From contig JAAXWC010000005.1 of the NCBI GenBank assembly GCA_013335175.1, positions 19,891 through 83,890 on the forward strand: 64,000 nt of DNA, read 5' to 3'. The notes beneath the pieces were generated by a model that was given only the letters and a program-made list of their open reading frames with translations, was not told where the DNA came from and made no database searches. The stretch is from Candidatus Roizmanbacteria bacterium. Lineage in GTDB: Bacteria; Patescibacteriota; Microgenomatia; UBA1406; GWC2-37-13. This document shows positions 25,211-33,224 of this stretch, piece after piece. The first letter of the stretch is position 1. Each line of letters starts with the position of its first letter. The translations under genes were made by a program, and so were the position numbers.

Positions 25211-25618
25211 TTATGACTGATCCATGGCACTTGGTTCCATGTAAATGACTTCCCACAAGTGTCCATCCAAATCCTGAAATCCCCAACCATACATTACGTC
25301 CTGATCGTCTGGTTCTTTATAATTTACTCCACCCGCTTCTAGGGCTTTTTGGACCATAACATTCACCTGTTCCTTGCTATCCATCGAAAGGGCGACAATT
25401 ACCTCTGAGGTTTTTTGTGCATCAGCTATTTGTTTATGGGTAAATGTCTTAAAAAAATTCTCAACCAGAAGCATAACAAAACTATTCTCCCCGATAATCA
25501 TGCATGTCGCATTTTCATCGGTAAACTGAGGATCAAACAAAAAACCAAGTTTCGTAAAAAATGCTATCGACTTATCTAAATCCCTTACCGGCAGATTTAC
25601 AAACATTTGAGTTGTCAT
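25211..25618 (-). CDS. VOC-family (glyoxalase/bleomycin resistance-like) protein
   Basis: The 135-residue protein has two beta-alpha-beta-beta-beta modules (MFVNLPVRDLDKSIAFFTKLGF and VMYGWGFQDLDGHLWEVIYME), the typical vicinal oxygen chelate fold. The final E-V metal-ligand position is present. VOC proteins include glyoxalases, dioxygenases and drug-binding proteins, so the activity is open. ATG at 25618 is chosen; 25627 adds three residues. It is downstream of the EEP gene on the same strand. Confidence 0.8.
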   Translation of the reverse strand: MTTQMFVNLPVRDLDKSIAFFTKLGFLFDPQFTDENATCMIIGENSFVMLLVENFFKTFTHKQIADAQKTSEVIVALSMDSKEQVNVMVQKALEAGGVNYKEPDDQDVMYGWGFQDLDGHLWEVIYMEPSAMDQS

Positions 25619-25690
25619 ACAACTCATTATTCTTAATAATAAAAAAATTCCTGTATTGGATTGGTAAGAGAAAGATATGGATTGTAGTGT

Positions 25691-26455
25691 CTAGTGTAGT
25701 TCAATCTTAACGGGATAGTGATCTGATGCAATATGAGTCAGTTCGTCTTTAATTACGGAATAAGACGTGAGGTGTGGGGCTAGTGATGTTGATACAAAAA
25801 TATAATCAAGTCGCATCTGAGCATGTGTCGTATCGATATTCGCAGGAGTCGGGACCGTGAAAATCATATTTTTATCCAGTTCTACCGCGCTATCTACATA
25901 TCCAGCATTTTCTATCGTTTGTAAAACATCAAAACGCAAAGCACCATTCGTCGTAAACTTCTTGACCTGCATTTCATTAAAATGCTCGATCATTTCATCA
26001 CGATAACCATCTCTTCGTGATAGTGAATTCATATCCCCCATTAGAATTTTATGTTCATACCCGTTCTGAGCTTCAAGAATACGTTGAATCTCGGGAAGAC
26101 GTTGATCTTCAGAGTAGGGAGTGAGATGAAAACTTGCAATCGAAATTGGCCCGTAAGTAGAATCTATCTCCCCGACTATACATGCTCTATCAAGTGGATG
26201 CACTTCGTATACTTTTTTAAAAGGATGTTTTGAAAAAGAGGCGACATGATAATCGTCTTCACCAGATAGCGCAATGCTAAAATAAGGAAAACCTGTTCGT
26301 TCTGCAAACTGTTTCAGAAGTTTTTGATCGTCTGCAGCAAAGGTATTTGCTTCGTTCAGGGAAAGGTAATCAGGAGATTCTTTCTGTACAATTTCGATGA
26401 TTTGATTAAATGTATCTACCGCTCCATCTCTGATGTTGTAAGATATGAATTTCAT
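25691..26455 (-). CDS. Endonuclease/exonuclease/phosphatase family hydrolase
   Basis: This EEP-fold metal-dependent phosphodiesterase has 254 residues. Motifs in order are MKFISYNIRDG, YLSLNEANTF (metal Glu), ISIASFHLTPYSEDQRLPEIQ, LMGDMNSLSR (GDxN) and the C-terminal ASDHYPVKIEL with the catalytic Asp-His. No signal peptide is seen, so it acts inside the cell. The family covers DNA, RNA, lipid and nucleotide phosphodiesterases, and nothing here singles one out. Confidence 0.85.
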   Translation of the reverse strand: MKFISYNIRDGAVDTFNQIIEIVQKESPDYLSLNEANTFAADDQKLLKQFAERTGFPYFSIALSGEDDYHVASFSKHPFKKVYEVHPLDRACIVGEIDSTYGPISIASFHLTPYSEDQRLPEIQRILEAQNGYEHKILMGDMNSLSRRDGYRDEMIEHFNEMQVKKFTTNGALRFDVLQTIENAGYVDSAVELDKNMIFTVPTPANIDTTHAQMRLDYIFVSTSLAPHLTSYSVIKDELTHIASDHYPVKIELH

Positions 26456-26898
26456 ACTGCCATTATATCACTCGTATTTATAATCAACCTCGGGAGTTGC
26501 GGATGGCTTCACAACGTTCCAAAAGCGGGTTGATTCACCACAACTGCACGAAAAGTACCGGACAGTGTATAAGCAGTATCTTTTTCTACATATAGCGCGG
26601 TAACAATAAAATGACATGTTTGATATCGTTGCAACGTCATCCCGGCTTGTCGGGCGACCGCAGGAAGTCTCCGTATAAAGTACAATCTTCGAGGGAGATC
26701 CAATCGACTAATTACCTTGGGATGAGATCTCATCGAAGAAAATTGCTCCTCTGGATTCCCCTTTCCAGGGGAATGACGAACAAACCTGTTAGACTGTTTT
26801 GAGATTGCTATACATCTGAGTTCCCATACTTCCATGGTTCTAAATAATCTGGCCTGTGTCAATGCAACGGTTTGTAGGAAATTATGTATTTCTATCAA
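26456..26898. repeat. Non-coding stretch with palindromic repeats
   Basis: This gap holds a decayed copy of the 21-bp palindrome (26482-26499), a GTCATCCCGG...CGGGC hairpin (26637-26656) and ATTCCCC-N6-GGGGAAT followed by GAC (26755-26777), all of the type seen between genes elsewhere in the window. Open frames across it translate the repeats and are not credible genes. Confidence 0.6.
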
Positions 26899-28104
26899 TC
26901 AATAAACAATTTCTTCCAACATTTTATGATATGCAAGGAACTGACTATCCGAAGTAAATTTCTCTTCGACTGTTTTTATTCCTGCTTTGATAAATTTATC
27001 TTTCAATACTTCATCCTTGAGAATACTCTCGATTCGCTGTGTCAGAATACTCGAATCATTGGGGGCAACTAAATATCCATTGTACGAATCGCTAATAATT
27101 TCTGGGATTCCTCCGGTGTTTGCGCCAATAACTGGCACACCACAGGCCATTGATTCAATAAATGTTTGCCCGAAGGTTTCGTTGTGTTCCGAAGTAAGAA
27201 CAAATAGGTCTGAATCTTTGTAAACATTGGGCATTTCATCCAGCTCAAATAGCCGAACTGTTGTTCTATCCTCAATGTTGTGCATTTTAATGTACCCAAG
27301 CAGCATTTCATATACGCTGGCAAAATGTGTTTTTAAATTTTCTGGAGCCTTGCCTACCCCAATGAGGAGATGAAGTTTCGGGTATCGAAACGCTAACTTC
27401 GAAAATGACTGAATAAGATTAATTATTCCCTTTTCGCCTAAAATATTTGTTTCTCCTCGTAGAATACGACTTGCCGTAAGTACAATTACTGCGTCTTCCG
27501 GTATATGAAGTTTTTTTCTTAACTGATAGTTTGGATCCCGCGTTGGGTTAAAATTCTCTATATTTACGCCTAAATAATCAGTTGAAAGCTTTTCAATGTC
27601 GGCCCCTTTTTCAAAACAAATACTCGCTACACTTTTACTAACACAGCTTAATCTACTCCAAAGCAATTGAGTAGTTAGCGCAATTTGGAGCTCTGTTGTT
27701 GGGAACATATGAAGTCGAAGAACAAGAGGAATTTTATGAATATTTGCCACCATATTAAGAAGTAAACTGTAGGCAGCTGGTGTACCAAAAATGAGATTTT
27801 CAGCAGATATAATATTGATGTCGTGTTTGGTAATAATGGTTTCTACAAGCTCAGAAAATGATCGAGCCCGTTCTACCGTTTCTTTTTGTGAGACGCGAAT
27901 GCCCCGAGGGATATACAGGCTGGTGTCGTAATATATCGTGATATTCCCTTCGGTAACACAATGGCTTTTTTCTTTTGTCGGCAAGATAATATACACTTCG
28001 TTATCAGTTTTGCACTTGTAATAATTCATGAGATTGATAATGTAACGTTCGATTCCGCCAATACTTTGAAACGGAGAGTTAGAGCTGATGAAAAGGACTT
28101 TCAT
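26899..28104 (-). CDS. Family 4-like glycosyltransferase
   Basis: The GT-B-fold transferase has 401 residues. The N-terminal domain starts MKVLFISSNSPFQSIGGIERYI (glycine loop), and the C-terminal domain has the EX7E-type nucleotide-sugar motif SEHNETFGQTFIESMACGVPVIGANTGGIPEI near residue 310, typical of retaining GT4 enzymes. It is cytoplasmic or membrane-peripheral and probably builds a cell-surface glycan or glycolipid. Its donor and acceptor are unknown. It stands alone, with repeat-bearing non-coding sequence downstream. Confidence 0.88.
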   Translation of the reverse strand: MKVLFISSNSPFQSIGGIERYIINLMNYYKCKTDNEVYIILPTKEKSHCVTEGNITIYYDTSLYIPRGIRVSQKETVERARSFSELVETIITKHDINIISAENLIFGTPAAYSLLLNMVANIHKIPLVLRLHMFPTTELQIALTTQLLWSRLSCVSKSVASICFEKGADIEKLSTDYLGVNIENFNPTRDPNYQLRKKLHIPEDAVIVLTASRILRGETNILGEKGIINLIQSFSKLAFRYPKLHLLIGVGKAPENLKTHFASVYEMLLGYIKMHNIEDRTTVRLFELDEMPNVYKDSDLFVLTSEHNETFGQTFIESMACGVPVIGANTGGIPEIISDSYNGYLVAPNDSSILTQRIESILKDEVLKDKFIKAGIKTVEEKFTSDSQFLAYHKMLEEIVY

Positions 28105-28372
28105 AGGTGAATAAAGTTAGAAGTTTACCCGACGGACCTATCAACAGGTGATAAAGAACGAAAGGAGAACGAATATATAATAAAGAAGAAATCCCGAGAG
28201 GTTGGTATATACCTGGATTGTACTATGACAGCCGGTCAAAAAATTTTCTTACTCTTAGTATAGCAGATTGGAGAGCTATTTGCTTGATGACATACCAGTA
28301 ATCTAACATGGAAAAAGTATATCTTACCGCCCCTCATACTCTCATATTACTTCAGAGCGAAATTTATCTTGC

Positions 28373-28401
28373 TTGACAACTATAAAGTATTACTTTATAC
28401 T
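28373..28401 (+). promoter_or_regulatory. Sigma-70-type promoter of the Fic gene
   Basis: TTGACA (28373-28378), a 17-base spacer and TATACT (28396-28401) are followed 7 bases later by the ATG at 28409. This is an essentially consensus promoter that would make a leaderless mRNA. Confidence 0.75.
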
Positions 28402-28408
28402 TCGCTCT

Positions 28409-29392
28409 ATGATAACCATTGATCAGTTACATCAACTGAAAAATAAATTGGACGCCTATCGCCCATTTCCGCTGTCTATTGTTGAAAATATGGATGAATG
28501 GTACAAAGTAGAGCTTACCTATACCTCAAATGCCATCGAAGGAAATACACTCTCTCGGGCAGAAACCGCACGTGTTGTGGAAAAAGGTATAACTGTTGAA
28601 GGAAAGACCATTGTTGAACATTTAGAAGCAGTAAATCACGCAAAAGCCTGGGACTATATTTGTACGCTTCGCTCAAAAACCCGAAAAGAAATTACTAAAG
28701 AGGATATTTTAGGCTTGCATACCCTTATTCTGCAAAACATAGATACAACCAATGCCGGGAGATATAGAACGGTGCCCGTTCGTATTGCAGGTTCAACCGT
28801 GGTTCTGCCCAATCCACTGAAAGTTCCAAACCTGATGAATGATTTTATAAACTGGCTCAACACCACAGATGAGAACGATGTTGATTTTGCTCTCAAAGCT
28901 CACTTCAAATTTGTGAGTATCCATCCGTTTACCGACGGAAACGGTCGGACCGGACGACTTCTCATGAACCTCATTCTTATGCAGGGAGGATATCCTCCTG
29001 CAATTGTAAAGAAAGAAGATAGAAAAAAATATATTGATAGTATCGAAAAAGGGCAGCTAACCAATGATCTTTCTGATTATATTTCGTTTATGTATGAGAA
29101 TGTTCAATCTTCACTAAAAACATATCTTCATTCCGTTGCTCCTCAAAAAGATATTGTTGCAGATAAACCCCGAAAATTGCTAAAAATTGGAGAACTGGCA
29201 AAAATTACCGAAGAGTCTGTGCCTACTGTTCGTTTCTGGACACAAAAAGGGTTACTCCAGGTAAAAGAATATAGTACTGGAGGATACCAGCTCTATCACC
29301 CTGACATGGTAAAGAAAGTACAGCTTATCCGCAAACTTCAAAAAGAAAAAAGATTAACAATTGTAGAGTTAAAAAAGGTAATAGCTACATAA
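28409..29392 (+). CDS. Fic protein with MerR-type DNA-binding domain
   Basis: The Fic core carries the full motif HPFTDGNGRTGR (H172 to R183), expected to transfer AMP or another nucleotide group to a protein. An N-terminal inhibitory motif S40-NAI-E44-G (class II arrangement) would block ATP binding until released. The C-terminal 70 residues (LLKIGELAKITEESVPTVRFWTQKGLL) are a MerR-like winged helix. Fic proteins with DNA-binding tails occur, but a MerR tail is notable and suggests transcription autoregulation. The start at 28409 fits the leaderless promoter; the TTG at 28373 is the -35 box itself. Confidence 0.88.
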   Translation: MITIDQLHQLKNKLDAYRPFPLSIVENMDEWYKVELTYTSNAIEGNTLSRAETARVVEKGITVEGKTIVEHLEAVNHAKAWDYICTLRSKTRKEITKEDILGLHTLILQNIDTTNAGRYRTVPVRIAGSTVVLPNPLKVPNLMNDFINWLNTTDENDVDFALKAHFKFVSIHPFTDGNGRTGRLLMNLILMQGGYPPAIVKKEDRKKYIDSIEKGQLTNDLSDYISFMYENVQSSLKTYLHSVAPQKDIVADKPRKLLKIGELAKITEESVPTVRFWTQKGLLQVKEYSTGGYQLYHPDMVKKVQLIRKLQKEKRLTIVELKKVIAT

Positions 29393-30149
29393 CATACATA
29401 CCGTTTGATATTACAGATAGCAATCTTGACTGAAACACAAAAAGACCAAGTTTAGTTGCTCTAAATTGAACTATTCTCTTGAAATTATACTTGTCAGCTT
29501 CTTCCTTAAATTCTACACACCCAAAACGAACCAGATTTTTTTTGAGAAGTCCATATTCAATATCTAAGTGGTAGGAATATTCATTATCCTTGTTATAAAA
29601 GGTATCTAAATGAAAATATGCTTTTAGAGTATGGCAAAACGTGTCAAAATCAATCCATTCTTCTCCCTTCCGCGATATCGCTTCCCATATGATATCCTGG
29701 TTTTCTTGCAATATATTCATTACGCTTATTTTCTCTTTGTACGGACTTGGCGAAAAATAATCCCAGTTAACCCGTTTCCAATAGTGAATTACCATATTGA
29801 GGTATTGCGTAGTTGCATCGATATTGTGAAGATAACCTCTGCCGTTCTTCGAAAGTATTAATTTATCGCGCCTTTTATACGTCACATACATCGCTTCTGC
29901 TATTATCTTTATCTGTGTCAAAAACTCGACGACCCTTTCAGAATTAATTTTCCAATTAAATTCTTTAAATTGTTCAAAAATTCTTTGTTGACGAAAACGC
30001 TTCTGTAAGGCTGCGATATCGGCTAAAGAAATATTTCCGGTAACAGTACGTTTAATAGGTTGTTCCTCAAGATATTTGAGAAATACGATAAAATCATGAA
30101 AAAAATCATTGTTATCGATTGCCTGAAGGAGCAATTTATCTGTTTCCAT
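29385..30149 (-). CDS. Hypothetical protein
   Basis: I do not recognise this protein of about 254 residues. It is soluble, rich in aromatic and charged residues, mostly helical in appearance, with no catalytic motif I can name. Its last codons overlap the end of the Fic gene on the other strand by 8 bases. ATG at 30149 (METDKLLLQAIDNND) is chosen over 30194 because the longer form overlaps the small ORF upstream. Confidence 0.55.
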   Translation of the reverse strand: METDKLLLQAIDNNDFFHDFIVFLKYLEEQPIKRTVTGNISLADIAALQKRFRQQRIFEQFKEFNWKINSERVVEFLTQIKIIAEAMYVTYKRRDKLILSKNGRGYLHNIDATTQYLNMVIHYWKRVNWDYFSPSPYKEKISVMNILQENQDIIWEAISRKGEEWIDFDTFCHTLKAYFHLDTFYNKDNEYSYHLDIEYGLLKKNLVRFGCVEFKEEADKYNFKRIVQFRATKLGLFVFQSRLLSVISNGMYVM

Positions 30150-30153
30150 GGTA

Positions 30154-30264
30154 TTATTTATTTTCTCCCGTTTCACGCGCAGCAGTTTGTGCAAGTTTTT
30201 TTATAGGATCTTTTGTTTCATAATTATCTCCAACCTGTTCGTAGGTTATTTTTTGTTTTTTCAT
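30154..30264 (-). CDS. 36-residue ORF resembling a PurM N-terminus; duplicated fragment
   Basis: MKKQKITYEQVGDNYETKDPIKKLAQ resembles the first residues of AIR synthase (PurM), but the frame stops after 36 codons (ETGENK). A decayed copy with frameshift lies at 40083-40176 (MKKQKITYEQ, then KKLVQTVAREAGEN in another frame). Two copies near unrelated genes suggest a duplicated gene-start fragment. It could instead be a real small protein; the PurM resemblance is from memory. Confidence 0.4.
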   Translation of the reverse strand: MKKQKITYEQVGDNYETKDPIKKLAQTAARETGENK

Positions 30265-30324
30265 AAATTAGGGCTATTATAACACCAAACTTCTCGCTAG
30301 AAATCATTCATTACACATCTTCCC

Positions 30325-30906
30325 TTACCCTCGAAGTCCAGCGGAAATAAAACGATACAGATGTTCTACGGTGCCGGCACTCGATTCACCAGATTTTTGA
30401 AGCAAGCGGTGCAACCCAATCATCGAGACCAACCAGAATACATACTGGGAGGCCATATCGGCAGTAAAAACAGATCCTTTTGGAATTAAATCAGGTTGTC
30501 TCTCCTGAATAACCTGCACAATCTGGCTATGATATTTTGCTTTCAGTTGCATAATATCTTTTTTCCAATACGTTTTAAGACGCCATACCTCCGAAAAAAG
30601 TACCTGACAAAATTCCTTTCTTTGTGTAAAAAAAAGCAAGTGCGCTTCAATGAGCGTATACAAAGCCGGCTGGGTTGTTTCACGATTTAAATGTCTATGA
30701 ACTAATTCTGAAAGATCATCTATCCCTCGATCGATCAACTCGAAAAATAACTCGTCCTTACTTTGAAAGTGGTAATAAATGGTCCCTTTCGCAACGCCTG
30801 CTTTTTCAGCGACAGAATCGATACTTGCTTCCGTAAATCCACGTCGTGCAAATACTTGTTCCGCAGCTGCTAAAATCTTTATTCGTGTTGGATCTGATTG
30901 TTTCAT
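30325..30906 (-). CDS. TetR-family repressor
   Basis: The 193-residue protein has a classic TetR N-terminal helix-turn-helix: RIKILAAAEQVFARRGFTEASIDSVAEKAGVAKGTIYYHFQSKDELF. The C-terminal ligand domain is divergent, as usual. Its ATG overlaps the stop of the YhgE gene (ATGA), so the two are translationally coupled. A 22-bp palindrome over the promoter of that operon (33148-33169) is the obvious operator, giving autoregulation and ligand-induced export. Confidence 0.92.
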   Translation of the reverse strand: MKQSDPTRIKILAAAEQVFARRGFTEASIDSVAEKAGVAKGTIYYHFQSKDELFFELIDRGIDDLSELVHRHLNRETTQPALYTLIEAHLLFFTQRKEFCQVLFSEVWRLKTYWKKDIMQLKAKYHSQIVQVIQERQPDLIPKGSVFTADMASQYVFWLVSMIGLHRLLQKSGESSAGTVEHLYRFISAGLRG

Positions 30907-33140
30907 AGGTGTTTTTTAATTAATATAGTAAAAGGGCGAACGCCACCTGCGATTCGCTTTACGACGGGGAACGAATAACTCGCTGCCAAACAACTCCCCA
31001 TAGCAAGAACCATTCCTCCTGCTACAACTTGATATGATACTGTCATTAGCGACCAGTTTCCACCGGTTATTATCTCTCGTAAAACACGTACTGCATAGGT
31101 CATAGGCAAATATGGTGCGATTGTTTGAAAAAAACCGTTTGATGTCTCCACCGGATAGGTCCCTGAACTACTCGTCAGTTGGAGCATGAGAAGAATAATT
31201 CCGACGAATCTTCCCGGTCGTTTCAACCGATATAGCAGCCAATATTGTATCGAAACAAATAACAATGAAAGTACGACACTAAAAACATAAATACCCGTTT
31301 GAGTAATAACATTTAATTTGAGTCCATGGATCATAACATACGGCAGCGCGATGGCCTGCGCGAAACCTATTCCCAGGGCAACAATGTACGTTTTCTGCGC
31401 CTTCAGCCACGAGCGGAAACTATGGTACCGTTTTGATTTAGGAACTTCTAACACAAAGAATATTGACATTGCACCAACCCATAATGACAAAGGAATAAAG
31501 TAAGGAGCAAATGCTGTCCCATTGTTTGGTACTGGAGCAATCTTTTCTTCTTGAACGAGAATCGGATTCGCTAATACCGGAAGCTTATCGGAAACCTTTT
31601 GCTCATTTGTTTTCGTTTGAATTTCATTTGCTCCATCCGCAAGAGAAGTATGTAATTTTGAACTACCAGTCGAAATATCTTCCAGTCCTGTATTGAGATC
31701 CGATGCTCCGGTAGATAGTTTTGTCATCCCTTCAACCAACGTATCGCTCCCCGATTTAGCAGTAGCTAAATTATCGCTCAGGGTATGCGACCCGGTATCG
31801 AGATTAGAAAGCCCATTGTCCAAGGTTTCTGATCCTTGTTTCAACTCCACAATACCGTCCTTCAACGTAAGAGCGCCACTTGCCAGATCATGCGATTTTG
31901 ATGTTATCAATTTGTTTCCCAGAACAATCTGATCTAAACTGTTTATGAATATTGCATACCGAGAGACATACTGCTGCTGTCCCTGTGCCAATTGATTGAG
32001 GAAAACAACTTCACCCGTCACCCCTCCATTTACTGCCTGTGTTTTATCCTGCAAGGTTTGAATATCGCTTTGTAGTGCGATAATTTTAGATTGCACCGAT
32101 TGTAACTCAGCAGAATCTGATGCTTCCTGATTTTTGGACATATAGGCTTCGAGACCATTTTTTATGTCTTTTGCCTGAGAGTTTATTCCATCGGTCTGCG
32201 AGACAAGTTGATTTGTAGTCGCAGATAACGTAGCAACCTGTGTATGGAGAGCGGAAAGACCTACCTGTACAGAAGTTGAGGCCGATGTTAAGCTTGTACC
32301 TCCCGATTGAAGCGCCAAAAGCCCGGACTGTATTTGATCCATCCCTCCTGCTAAAGCAGCACTTCCTGTCGCTATATTTTGTGATCCGGTATACGCATCT
32401 CCGAGACCGGACCGTAGTTTTGTAGAACCGGTATGTGCAGCAGCTACACCATTTTTTAAAGTATTCGATCCATCAAATAGTTGTAGGATTCCGTCTTTGA
32501 GTGATACGGAGCCGGTCTTTGCACTGAGTATTCCATTGAACAGATCGGTGCTTCCGCTTTGTGCCGCTGTTAATGCATCCGATAATTTTTGTGCCCCATC
32601 TGCTCCCTCTTGCAGGCCATCGCCTACTTTCCGCATCTCTACAAATACATTATCAAAATATTCTTGCTGTATTTCTTTTTGAACAGTGTTCGCTAACTCA
32701 TTCGTAACCGATCTAATATATTTACTCGAAAAAAAACTATTCGTTTCTCGCGTCTTTATTTGAAGAAATGCTTTTTGAGGCGTATCTGAATCGACACTGA
32801 TCACCCGGGTACTAAAGTCGCTTTGGATGGTAAGGATGCCATAATATCTACGGGTACCTAATCCTTTTTCAGCATCGCCCTTGGTTGTAGAAACCCAGTG
32901 AAGATTTTGATTTTCTGCAAGTTTGTCCTCGATTTTCTTGCCAAAAGTATACGAAGTACTGTCTTTGTACGCCCCTTTATCTTCGTTCACTACTGCAATC
33001 GAGATATTTTTCATCCCGGCGTACGGATCCCAAAATGCCCAGAGGTATAATCCACCGTAAATAAGCGGTACACATACTACACCGATAAGACTTATCAAAA
33101 TTAGTTTGCGGTTTTTCAACCATGCAAAAATAGTTTGCAT
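30903..33140 (-). CDS. YhgE/Pip-family membrane protein
   Basis: The 745-residue protein has an N-terminal membrane helix (KLILISLIGVVCVPLIYGGLYLW), an extracellular region with MKNISIAVVNEDKG, then many tandem units of the form GS-x3-L-x2-G (about 180-300 and 400-500), a coiled-coil or solenoid arm, and five or six C-terminal helices related to ABC-2 permeases. Members include the Lactococcus phage infection protein Pip and ESX-linked proteins; transport or surface roles are not settled. Regulation is by the coupled TetR gene. Confidence 0.88.
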   Translation of the reverse strand: MQTIFAWLKNRKLILISLIGVVCVPLIYGGLYLWAFWDPYAGMKNISIAVVNEDKGAYKDSTSYTFGKKIEDKLAENQNLHWVSTTKGDAEKGLGTRRYYGILTIQSDFSTRVISVDSDTPQKAFLQIKTRETNSFFSSKYIRSVTNELANTVQKEIQQEYFDNVFVEMRKVGDGLQEGADGAQKLSDALTAAQSGSTDLFNGILSAKTGSVSLKDGILQLFDGSNTLKNGVAAAHTGSTKLRSGLGDAYTGSQNIATGSAALAGGMDQIQSGLLALQSGGTSLTSASTSVQVGLSALHTQVATLSATTNQLVSQTDGINSQAKDIKNGLEAYMSKNQEASDSAELQSVQSKIIALQSDIQTLQDKTQAVNGGVTGEVVFLNQLAQGQQQYVSRYAIFINSLDQIVLGNKLITSKSHDLASGALTLKDGIVELKQGSETLDNGLSNLDTGSHTLSDNLATAKSGSDTLVEGMTKLSTGASDLNTGLEDISTGSSKLHTSLADGANEIQTKTNEQKVSDKLPVLANPILVQEEKIAPVPNNGTAFAPYFIPLSLWVGAMSIFFVLEVPKSKRYHSFRSWLKAQKTYIVALGIGFAQAIALPYVMIHGLKLNVITQTGIYVFSVVLSLLFVSIQYWLLYRLKRPGRFVGIILLMLQLTSSSGTYPVETSNGFFQTIAPYLPMTYAVRVLREIITGGNWSLMTVSYQVVAGGMVLAMGSCLAASYSFPVVKRIAGGVRPFTILIKKHL

Positions 33141-33147
33141 GACTATA

Positions 33148-33169
33148 TTATACTGACTGGTCAGTATAA
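33148..33169. promoter_or_regulatory. TetR-type operator over the YhgE promoter
   Basis: TTATACTGAC-TG-GTCAGTATAA is a perfect 10-bp-arm palindrome with a two-base centre. It overlaps the minus-strand TATAAT (33147-33152), which is 6 bases from the YhgE ATG at 33140. Binding there would block the operon; it also lies within the divergent region for the P-type ATPase. Confidence 0.8.
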
Positions 33170-33224
33170 AATCAAATAAAATTCATGTCGCGTCTCAAAG
33201 CATGCTATACTGCATGTATACCCT

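Noticed and set aside
26509..26898. 129-codon minus-strand ORF
   Set aside because: It translates palindromic repeat sequence in an intergenic region and has no family character.
28373..28408. TTG start for the Fic gene
   Set aside because: That TTG is the first triplet of a consensus -35 box; ATG at 28409 has ideal promoter spacing.
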